Assembly (NCBI GenBank): GCA_027012915.1
Contig: JALUYN010000545.1
Location: forward strand, 1 to 9,013
Length of the DNA: 9,013 nt
Reading direction: 5' to 3'
Source of the DNA: Cellvibrionaceae bacterium
Lineage (GTDB): Bacteria; Pseudomonadota; Gammaproteobacteria; Pseudomonadales; Cellvibrionaceae
Shown: positions 1 through 5,149 of the stretch, one piece after another
Position numbering within the stretch: the stretch's first letter is position 1
Layout of the letters: each line of letters begins with the position of its first letter
Position numbers and translations under genes: made by a program
The notes under the pieces: generated by a model
Told to the model about the DNA's origin: nothing
The model's input: only the letters and a program-made list of their open reading frames with translations
The model's database searches: none

Positions 1-12
1 TGCGATTTTCAT
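1..12 (-). CDS. Start of a divergently transcribed gene (only 4 codons in window)
   Basis: On the minus strand the window edge reads ATG followed by codons for Lys-Ile-Ala and then ends. An almost ideal Shine-Dalgarno, AAGGAGG on the minus strand (19-25), sits 6 nt upstream of this ATG, which is what makes it credible as a real start. The gene is divergent from the LysR gene at 219. The four residues are too few for any product to be named. LysR-type regulators often control a divergent neighbour, so this gene is a candidate target, but that is inference. Confidence 0.6.
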
Positions 13-218
13 TGAGTTCCTCCTTGGGCCAAATAAGCGCATTCGGCCAAAATTTTCTATATTGATAAATTTTTTTGCTTCTTGATTTGGCTACCTAAAT
101 CGGCTTATATCCTATTAAGTGTAGCTCCTTAATCTGGCGGCGATCTTACGTTCACACCTAATTAGGGGTAAAACGAGTTATTTTTTGCGTTTCGATAAAA
201 TATTTTGATTGATTAGTT
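13..218. promoter_or_regulatory. Divergent intergenic region with operator-like palindrome
   Basis: This AT-rich region separates two divergent genes and must hold both promoters. The clearest structure is the perfect 10-bp palindrome CCTAATTAGG at 157-166. It extends to 16 bp (154-169) with a single mismatched pair. LysR-type regulators commonly bind interrupted dyads in such regions and repress their own gene, so this is a candidate site. A weak -35/-10 pair facing right may be TTGATT (82-87) with TATATC (106-111) at 18-bp spacing, but the match is modest. TAAAAT at 196-201 is closer to a -10 consensus but has no acceptable -35. Confidence 0.35.
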
Positions 219-1082
219 ATGAATACCGATCTTTTGCGCACTTTTTTGGAGGTTTCGAAGACTCGCCACTTTGGTCGGGCTGCCGAAAACCTGTTTCTAA
301 CCCAATCGGCGGTCAGCTTTCGGATTAAGCAGCTGGAAGATGTCGTCGGGGTGAAGCTGTTTACCCGTGAGCGAAATAACATATTGCTTACGCCCAGCGG
401 CGAGCGCTTGTTGCCTCATGCAGAAAACTTGTTGGCGGGCTGGCAGGCCGCCTTGCAGGACGTAGGTGTGGCAGATCAAAAACACCTGCAGATATCGATT
501 GGTGGCACCTCCAATCTGTGGGATACCTTTTTGCAGTCACTTCTGCCCCAAATGGCGAGTGCCTTCCCTGGTCTTTACTTACGAACCGAAATCAACCCGC
601 AGCGGGAGCTGACGCGGGCCTTGCTCAGCGGTCGATTAGATATTGCCGTACTTTTCGACCCTCCGAAGGTGTCGGAATTGAGAACCTGTCCAATTGGGGA
701 AATGGAACTGATGTTTGTCACCAGCGAAAAGGCATCATCTGCCGAAGACATCGAGAGGTTAGGCTATATATTCGTAGACTGGGGAACGGCGTTTAACTTG
801 CAGCATGCCAAGTTCTTTGATCAGGCTATTGCGCCCGTACTCCACACGGGACAAAGCCACATCGCATTAGAATTTCTATTGGCTCATGGTGGGGCAGCCT
901 TCTTGCCCAGCAAACTAGTTGAGCCGCTGTTACTTCAACAAAGTCTATTTGAGGTGGAGCGCGTTCATCGCGCGAGTCGCAGTATATTTGCAGTATTTAA
1001 TGAGGAAAGTGAGAACAACAAGGCTTTTATGCCAGTTGTCGATTTTTTGGGGCACCGAGCTGCCAAAACACTTGCTGTCTAA
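219..1082 (+). CDS. hdfR: LysR-family transcriptional regulator, HdfR-like
   Basis: This 287-residue protein has the length and layout of a LysR-type regulator: an N-terminal winged helix-turn-helix (about residues 1-60), a linker helix, and a periplasmic-binding-like effector domain (about 90-285). The N-terminus, including TFLEVSKTRHFGRAAENL and LTQSAVSFRIKQLE (residues 28-40), closely resembles the enterobacterial HdfR, known as a repressor of the flagellar master operon. Here the target is unknown. The family dimerises or tetramerises in the cytoplasm and responds to a small ligand; no ligand can be read from the sequence. The start is the first ATG with full homology to the family N-terminus, although the sequence before it shows no good Shine-Dalgarno. 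It is divergent from the gene at the window edge, a typical arrangement for autoregulated LysR genes. An HdfR-like assignment is well supported; strict orthology is not proven. Confidence 0.88.
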   Translation: MNTDLLRTFLEVSKTRHFGRAAENLFLTQSAVSFRIKQLEDVVGVKLFTRERNNILLTPSGERLLPHAENLLAGWQAALQDVGVADQKHLQISIGGTSNLWDTFLQSLLPQMASAFPGLYLRTEINPQRELTRALLSGRLDIAVLFDPPKVSELRTCPIGEMELMFVTSEKASSAEDIERLGYIFVDWGTAFNLQHAKFFDQAIAPVLHTGQSHIALEFLLAHGGAAFLPSKLVEPLLLQQSLFEVERVHRASRSIFAVFNEESENNKAFMPVVDFLGHRAAKTLAV

Positions 1083-1117
1083 GCAAAGAGATTTATCGTC
1101 AAGGTGAATTTTTTTCG

Positions 1118-1144
1118 TTGTACAGTGCAAGTGAATTCTATGAT
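1118..1144 (+). promoter_or_regulatory. Possible promoter and small dyad upstream of the 58-residue gene
   Basis: TTGTAC at 1118-1123 and TATGAT at 1139-1144 could be -35 and -10 elements, but the spacing is only 15 bp and the -35 is a 3/6 match. TTGTAC also begins a 13-bp near-palindrome (1118-1130, one mismatched pair), which could be a protein-binding site. Speculative. Confidence 0.25.
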
Positions 1145-1178
1145 ATTTCTCGCCAAACACATGGTGGGAGAGGAAATC

Positions 1179-1355
1179 ATGTCCACAGATCTTAATATTA
1201 TCGCTGATATGGCCGAGGTGGCCAGTGCCGTTGATCTTAATCCGGACAAAGAAGATAAGTGGTTGTTTACAGAAATGCGAAGAAAAGTTGAAGAGCGAAT
1301 GGAGCTTAGACGGATGAAGGACGAGCTTGGTATTGAAGAGTTGTTTTTTGACTAA
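1179..1355 (+). CDS. Small conserved-looking hypothetical protein (58 aa)
   Basis: The start is set at the ATG at 1179, because GGAG/AGGA (1167-1174) lies a few bases upstream; an upstream in-frame ATG at 1104 would add 25 unlikely residues and has no ribosome site. The product has an acidic N-terminal half and a strongly charged, probably helical C-terminal half rich in Arg/Glu (RRKVEERMELRRMKDELG, about residues 34-51), ending EELFFD. It has no signal peptide or membrane segment. The Arg/Glu helix followed by a short acidic/aromatic tail recalls the small PA3496-type proteins of pseudomonads (annotated as putative envelope integrity proteins), but I recall that family only loosely and the match is tentative. 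It lies 96 bp after the LysR stop codon and is probably transcribed separately. Confidence 0.7.
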   Translation: MSTDLNIIADMAEVASAVDLNPDKEDKWLFTEMRRKVEERMELRRMKDELGIEELFFD

Positions 1356-1407
1356 GAATACCCACGAGCTAAATCACGGGTTGGTTTTTTGCGAAGTCAT
1401 TGGGTAA

Positions 1408-1605
1408 GTGCAAATATCAATATTGATTCAGGCTCTTTGGGCTTTGGGTGTTGACGCATCCGGACTCCAATGGGGTCAGCGCATAAGTGCGTTCCCCAGG
1501 TGTGACGAAAGGCCTGACTTGCTTACCTTGAGTGGTGGTCTGGTCATTGTGCTTAGCGGTATCTTTCTACTTTGGACGGGTAGTAATCGTTATCTTCGTT
1601 CTTGA
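1408..1605 (+). pseudogene. Probable remnant of the C-terminus of an EamA/DMT-family permease
   Basis: The open frame begins at a GTG directly after an in-frame stop and has no Shine-Dalgarno, so it is probably not an intact gene. Its 65-residue translation contains PDLLTLSGG (36-44) and a hydrophobic segment ending GIFLLW (about 45-56). This closely resembles the last transmembrane helix of EamA/drug-metabolite transporters, which typically reads P(D)xxTLxGxxLIxxSGxYLLW. The preceding part (IQALWALG) may correspond to the previous helix, but the link between them (residues 15-35) is polar and unlike the family, as expected of a decayed or frameshifted copy. Whole EamA proteins are about 280-300 residues, so nearly all of the gene is missing. 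The alternative is chance or a short unrelated hydrophobic peptide. Confidence 0.45.
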
Positions 1606-1639
1606 ATTGCAATGTGTGCACTGATCTACAGCTGCGTGT

Positions 1640-2950
1640 TTACAGATACTTTTCCAGAAGAGCACCAATTGCCACGCGCGCGCGCAACCGCCGCGCCATT
1701 AGATACAATCCGCCAAGCTTGCGATGCACGTACAGACAATCAACCGGTGGTGCTTTCCATTCGGATTGAAAACGCATGACGTCGTCATTCAACCTGTTCA
1801 GGCGAACCACCAAATCCGAGCGCTCGAAATCGTAGGGTTCTGAGGAATCGAAAATCTCCCCAACCATTAAGAATATTCTCAGCAGTAGTTGTTCGTACTC
1901 GGCGCTTATGCCCTCGGAGTGGTAGCCGATGTTTTGTGCGGCTTTAAGAATTCTGGATTCGTCGCGACTAACCATGGCTTTTATCAGTCGCAGATATCCA
2001 CTGGAAAATTTGGCGGTGAATTTTCGTGTTGCGCCAAAGTCCAGCAAGACCAATTTTCCGCTCTCCACCTGATACCGATAATTGGCGAAATTTGGGTCAG
2101 TCTGCATCAGGCGCAACTCAAACAGTTCTCGCAGGAAAAGCTCGAACAGATGACTCACGGCCTGGTCGCGCACGGGCTGGGGTTGTTGCTTTAGAAAATC
2201 GATCGGTGAAGATTCGATGTAACTCATCACCAGGATATTGTCGCGAGACTGGTCCTTGATTAGCGCGGGTAGGATAAAACGCTCGTCACCGGCCAGGTGC
2301 TCGCCATAGGTCTCGAGGTATTGCGCTTCTTGCAAATAGCTGGCTTCTTCGCGCAGCTGTTTTCTCACCTCGTCCAGAATGGGCGTTAAGTCGATGCCTC
2401 GTGGTAACAGGCCTGTCATTCTCAGCAGGGTTGCCAGGTTGGAAACGTCGCTATCGATGCTATCTCGCACGCCAGGGTACTGGATCTTCAATGCCAGTTC
2501 CGTTCCTTCGTGAGAGGTTGCGCGGTGCACTTGACCGATAGATGCAGCTGCAATGGGCGTGCGCTCAAAGGAGGCAAATTGAGTTGCCCATTGTTCACCG
2601 TAGGCCAATTCCAGTTGCTGCTCCAATTGTCGATAAGGCATGTAGTGAGCGTCGGCGCGCAGATGGGCGAGAATCTGCGTCAACTCTTCGGGGATAAAAT
2701 CCCCGGAATCCATTGAGAGCATTTGCCCAAGCTTCATGGCGGCACCGCGCATCTTTGATAGCTCTTCGGTGAGCCTCTTCGCGTTCGCTGGTGTCAGCAC
2801 CATGTCCCGTAACTTGGGTCGATTTCCGGCGGCCAACTGGCGAATACCTTCGGCGGCGGTACCCTTGGCGACCCGGCCGGCCAGTCGCGTGAAGCGCCCA
2901 AAACGCTTCAGTCTTGAGGCGGGTACACTCGTGTGCTTTTCTTCAGTCAT
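1640..2950 (-). CDS. ABC1/AarF (UbiB/COQ8-like) atypical protein kinase-family protein
   Basis: The product is 436 residues from the ATG at 2950; a TTG at 2962 would add four residues, and neither start has a clear ribosome site. Numbering from the TTG, the hallmarks of the ABC1 family appear in order: the KxGQ motif (KLGQ, 77-80), the Ala-rich loop replacing the glycine loop (AAAS, 138-141), the ATP-site lysine in ALKIQYPG (Lys159), an ExxxY-type segment (EEASY, 205-209), the catalytic-loop equivalent DPNFAN (289-294) and the metal-binding DFG (308-310). COQ8/UbiB members act in ubiquinone biosynthesis or lipid homeostasis, probably through ATPase rather than protein kinase activity. There is no C-terminal transmembrane pair as in UbiB itself, so this is more like the soluble COQ8/ADCK3-type bacterial paralogue than the ubiB of the ubiquinone operon. 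It stands alone, convergent with the genes to its left and divergent from the arsenic genes. Confidence 0.9.
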   Translation of the reverse strand: MTEEKHTSVPASRLKRFGRFTRLAGRVAKGTAAEGIRQLAAGNRPKLRDMVLTPANAKRLTEELSKMRGAAMKLGQMLSMDSGDFIPEELTQILAHLRADAHYMPYRQLEQQLELAYGEQWATQFASFERTPIAAASIGQVHRATSHEGTELALKIQYPGVRDSIDSDVSNLATLLRMTGLLPRGIDLTPILDEVRKQLREEASYLQEAQYLETYGEHLAGDERFILPALIKDQSRDNILVMSYIESSPIDFLKQQPQPVRDQAVSHLFELFLRELFELRLMQTDPNFANYRYQVESGKLVLLDFGATRKFTAKFSSGYLRLIKAMVSRDESRILKAAQNIGYHSEGISAEYEQLLLRIFLMVGEIFDSSEPYDFERSDLVVRLNRLNDDVMRFQSEWKAPPVDCLYVHRKLGGLYLMARRLRARVAIGALLEKYL

Positions 2951-3132
2951 TTCCGTTACCAATTCAATATGGTCGGGCTAATCATACTACCGACGAGTCA
3001 CCCTCTCTATTTATATCCCAAGTGATGTAGTTCTCAGCAGTTGTGATGATGGCTGAAACTCTGGGAGTTATTGGTTTTAGCTGCAAAGAGAGCCGATACG
3101 GCCATTTTGTCGAAATCGATCAGCTCTATTGT

Positions 3133-3160
3133 TTGATATATGGAAAAACGTATATATAAT
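3133..3160 (+). promoter_or_regulatory. Sigma-70 promoter of arsR
   Basis: TTGATA (3133-3138, 5/6 to the -35 consensus) and a perfect TATAAT (3155-3160) are separated by 16 bp. Transcription would start near 3167, giving a leader of about 22 nt before the arsR start. This placement rules out the upstream in-frame ATG at 3129, which would lie next to the -35 box. Confidence 0.75.
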
Positions 3161-3171
3161 ATTCCGTATAT
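3136..3171. promoter_or_regulatory. Inverted repeat overlapping the arsR promoter, probable ArsR operator
   Basis: ATATATGGAA (3136-3145) is mirrored by TTCCGTATAT (3162-3171) with 9 of 10 positions complementary and a 16-bp spacer. The left arm overlaps the -35 box, the right arm covers the predicted transcription start, and the -10 box lies in the spacer. A second relation is the direct repeat CGTATAT (3149-3155 and 3165-3171). ArsR-family repressors bind AT-rich dyads at their own promoter and leave when metalloid binds, so autorepression of arsR and the genes behind it is the likely logic. Confidence 0.6.
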
Positions 3172-3188
3172 TGTTGGTGAGGTGCTTT

Positions 3189-3533
3189 ATGAGTCCCGTG
3201 CAGTTCTTTAAATGCCTTTCGGACGAGACCCGTTTGCGTTGCCTGCTTTTGATTGAGCGCGAGACCGAGTTGTGTGTCGCTGAATTGATGCTGGCTCTGG
3301 AGGAGATCCAGCCCAAGATCTCCAGGCACCTGGCGCAGTTGCGCAAGTGCAACCTATTGGTGGATCGACGCCAGGGGCAGTGGGTGTTCTACAGTATCAA
3401 TCCTGAATTGCCTGAGTGGTGCGCTGAAGTGTTCAAGCAAACTCTGGCCGAGAATGCGGATTTTATTGAAGAGAATGTAGAGCGCTTGTGCCGTATCGAG
3501 GATAGACCACAACGCCCTGGCGCTTGTTGCTGA
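3189..3533 (+). CDS. arsR: ArsR/SmtB-family metalloregulatory repressor
   Basis: The 114-residue protein has the length of E. coli ArsR and aligns through most of it: QFFKCLSDETRLRCL (5-19), ELCVAEL (27-33), the recognition helix QPKISRHLAQLRKCNLL (41-57) and the beta-wing DRRQGQWVFYSINP (59-72). The family represses its own operon and releases DNA on binding As(III). The ATG at 3189 is chosen because GAGG (3179-3182) precedes it and the promoter lies just upstream. In E. coli ArsR the As(III) site is CVCDLC; here the equivalent is CVAELM, so only Cys29 remains. Other cysteines are at 9, 18, 54, 78, 101 and the terminal pair 113-114, so metalloid sensing may use a different site, as in ArsR variants with C-terminal thiols. 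It heads the permease and thioredoxin genes, with 29 bp to the next start. The inducer could be inorganic or organic trivalent arsenic. Confidence 0.92.
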   Translation: MSPVQFFKCLSDETRLRCLLLIERETELCVAELMLALEEIQPKISRHLAQLRKCNLLVDRRQGQWVFYSINPELPEWCAEVFKQTLAENADFIEENVERLCRIEDRPQRPGACC

Positions 3534-3562
3534 TCCAATCGATGGTTATGAGGTAATTACCT

Positions 3563-4558
3563 ATGTTTCAAGTGTTTACCGATCTTGCCGGGTGGCTGGT
3601 GTACGGTGTGCTTGGACTGAACCCGAATACTAAGCTGGCCGATGCTCTGCATTTTTTTATTGAAGATGTCACCAAAATCTATGCGCTATTACTGGTGATG
3701 ATTTATGTAATTGCGCTACTGCGGGCTTCTTTGAATGTAGAGCGGGTGCGGGATTTCCTGGCTGGGCGCCATCGTGGCGTCGGTTATGTGATGGGCTCTG
3801 GTTTTGGCGCCATAACACCGTTTTGTTCTTGCTCCAGTATCCCGGTGTTTTTGGGATTTACTTCGGCGGGAATTCCGGTGGGAATCACCATGGCCTTCCT
3901 GCTGACATCGCCATTGATCAATGAAGTGGCTGTACTGTTGTTACTGAGTTTATTGGGCTGGAAGTTCACCCTGGTATATATCGCTGTTGGAATGGCGGTG
4001 GGCATCATCGGTGGCTTGTTTCTAGATAGCATTCGCGCTGAGCGCTGGTTGCAGTCCTTTGCCGCAGAGGCGCTGAAGAACGCGCAGTCAGCGGGCGCAG
4101 TCAATGCGCAGCAACCAACACAGCGTTTGATGTTTTCCGAGCGGCATCAGTTTGCTCGGAACGAGACCTTTGAGATCTTCGGCCGGGTTTGGAAGTGGGT
4201 CATCCTTGGGGTCGGTCTGGGCGCGGGCTTGCATGGCTTCGTCCCGGACGGTTGGCTGGAATCCCATTTGGGAGATGGCCAATGGTGGTCGGTTCCCGGG
4301 GCGGTGTTGCTGGGGGTGCCATTGTACTCCAATGCAACGGGCGTGATCCCGGTGATGGAGAGCCTGATCGTCAAAGGTCTGCCGGTGGGTACAACCCTGG
4401 CATTTTGCATGAGCACCGTGGCCGCGAGCTTCCCAGAATTTATATTGTTGAAACAGGTAATGCAGTGGCGTCTGCTGGCTACCGTATTTGCCATGCTGTT
4501 GGTGGCTTTTTCACTGGTAGGTTGGTTGATCAATCTGGCCATGCCATTGCTGCTCTAA
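3563..4558 (+). CDS. arsP: ArsP/DUF318 (PF03773-type) permease, probable organoarsenical or metal(loid) exporter
   Basis: This 331-residue inner-membrane protein has about eight hydrophobic segments, roughly at 37-55, 74-96, 108-131, 135-155, 208-228, 243-262, 272-292 and 303-328, in two halves joined by a hydrophilic loop (about 157-205). The first half carries the family signature TPFCSCSSIPVFLGF (85-99) with Cys88 and Cys90, followed by AGIPVGITMAFLLTSPLINE. The second half has a related element (GVPLYSNATGVIPVM, then KGLPVGTTLAF), suggesting an internal duplication. Characterised relatives include ArsP of Campylobacter, which exports trivalent organoarsenicals, and the Shewanella SO_0444 Cu/Zn exporter. 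Placement directly behind arsR argues for arsenic. GAGG (3550-3553) precedes the start and partly overlaps the perfect palindrome AGGTAATTACCT (3551-3562). Family membership is firm; the substrate, and so the symbol, is inferred. Confidence 0.8.
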   Translation: MFQVFTDLAGWLVYGVLGLNPNTKLADALHFFIEDVTKIYALLLVMIYVIALLRASLNVERVRDFLAGRHRGVGYVMGSGFGAITPFCSCSSIPVFLGFTSAGIPVGITMAFLLTSPLINEVAVLLLLSLLGWKFTLVYIAVGMAVGIIGGLFLDSIRAERWLQSFAAEALKNAQSAGAVNAQQPTQRLMFSERHQFARNETFEIFGRVWKWVILGVGLGAGLHGFVPDGWLESHLGDGQWWSVPGAVLLGVPLYSNATGVIPVMESLIVKGLPVGTTLAFCMSTVAASFPEFILLKQVMQWRLLATVFAMLLVAFSLVGWLINLAMPLLL

Positions 4559-4624
4559 CTAGCTCAGAAAATAAATGACTTACAGTCACCGATTTTAGCA
4601 ACACTTCCCTGCGTTGCACCGTTC

Positions 4625-4656
4625 CCTAGCGTTTTCCGACGGGCGCTAACTAGGAG
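4625..4656 (+). promoter_or_regulatory. Possible hairpin over the Shine-Dalgarno of the thioredoxin-like gene
   Basis: CCTAG (4625-4629) can pair with CTAGG (4650-4654), and GCG with CGC inside it, placing the ribosome site AGGAG (4652-4656) partly in a stem. A competing pairing is TAGCG (4627-4631) with CGCTA (4644-4648), which leaves the ribosome site free. The 106-bp gap between the permease and this gene holds no clear promoter, so translation control here is possible but unproven. Confidence 0.25.
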
Positions 4657-4664
4657 ACAAGACG

Positions 4665-4901
4665 ATGAAAATTATTCAGGTATTAGGCAGCGGCTGCACA
4701 AAATGTCACAAAGCCGCAGATAGTATTAAAGCCATCGCCGCAGAGATGAATGTGGATGTAACCGTGGAAAATGAAACCAGCCCGGAGGTCATGATGCGCC
4801 TGGGTGTGATGAGTACGCCTGCGGTAGTGATTGATGGTGTGGTAGTACACAGCGGTTCCATTCCTCATAGGGCCGATATCGAGGAATGGTTGGCGAGCTA
4901 G
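4665..4901 (+). CDS. Small thioredoxin-fold protein (redox-active disulfide type, CxxC)
   Basis: The 78-residue protein is a minimal thioredoxin fold: beta strand MKIIQVLGSG, active site CTKC (Cys11, Cys14) at the start of helix 1, and the cis-proline loop STPAVVIDG (Pro52). It belongs to the thioredoxin_3 / 'redox-active disulfide protein 2' group, which is shorter than thioredoxin (about 105 residues) and cytoplasmic. AGGAGA (4652-4657) precedes the ATG at a good distance. Small proteins of this group are often encoded next to DUF318 permeases; a role in reducing or handing a thiol-bound metalloid to the permease is a reasonable idea but not established by the sequence. It is the last gene before the repeat array at 4953. 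Confidence 0.87.
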   Translation: MKIIQVLGSGCTKCHKAADSIKAIAAEMNVDVTVENETSPEVMMRLGVMSTPAVVIDGVVVHSGSIPHRADIEEWLAS

Positions 4902-4909
4902 TTTGTATC

Positions 4910-4931
4910 GCTGCCGTTTCGCAGAGGCAGC
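4910..4931 (+). other. Stem-loop after the thioredoxin-like gene
   Basis: GCTGCC (4910-4915) and GGCAGC (4926-4931) form a perfect 6-bp stem with a 10-nt loop, nine bases after the stop codon. No T-run follows, so it is not a standard intrinsic terminator. It may stabilise the 3' end of the upstream transcript. Confidence 0.4.
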
Positions 4932-4952
4932 AGCATAACCCCGGCGCAAAGA

Positions 4953-5044
4953 GCAACGTGAATCACGCGCGAGCTGCAACGTGATTCTCGCAAAAGCTGC
5001 GTCGTCACCCTCGTGCAAGCTACAACGTCATCCCCGCGAAAGCG
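4953..5044. repeat. Four degenerate 23-bp tandem repeats
   Basis: Four consecutive units of exactly 23 bp can be laid end to end at 4953-4975, 4976-4998, 4999-5021 and 5022-5044. Shared features are an ACGT/TCGT-type core near position 5, a C..CG centre and a purine-rich AAGC/GAGC end. Units 1 and 2 both start GCAACGTGA; units 1 to 3 end in AGCT. The last unit is the most GC-rich and forms the left half of the REP-type hairpin. No gene overlaps the array. It lies between the trx-like gene and gapdh. Confidence 0.6.
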
Positions 5045-5102
5045 GGGATCTGGTTTGCTGGATAAGTAACTGGCAAGGAATTCCCGCTTGCAGGGAACAA
5101 CG
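5026..5102. repeat. REP/REPIN-like palindromic element
   Basis: ATCCCCGC (5030-5037) pairs perfectly with GCGGGGAT (5042-5049) around a GAAA loop, an 8-bp stem with a GNRA tetraloop. The CGTCATCCCCGCGAAAGC form is of the widespread interspersed palindrome type found in many proteobacterial genomes and often spread by REP-associated (RAYT) transposases. About 30 bp further, 5078-5102 (ending GGGAACAACG) resembles a decayed inverted copy of the same arm, giving the left-arm/right-arm layout of a REPIN. No transposase is encoded in the window. Confidence 0.65.
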
Positions 5103-5149
5103 GATTGAGAGTGTTTGTAAGGTAAGTCTTAAAAACTGAGGTTAAGACA

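Noticed and set aside
1357..1394. Possible terminator after the 58-residue gene (ACCC/GGGT followed by a T-run)
   Set aside because: The stem is only 4 bp plus 2 bp around an internal loop; the T-run is present but pairing is too weak to call.
3129..3188. Extended N-terminus for ArsR from the ATG at 3129
   Set aside because: That start lies next to the -35 box of a strong promoter and lacks a ribosome site; the extra 20 residues do not match the family.
4953..5044. CRISPR-like array
   Set aside because: The units are contiguous with no spacers and are degenerate, so it is a tandem/REP array and not CRISPR.
5105..5134. Possible promoter for gapdh (TTGAGA and TTAAAA)
   Set aside because: The -10 matches only 3 of 6 positions and the spacing is 18 bp; not better than chance in AT-rich sequence.
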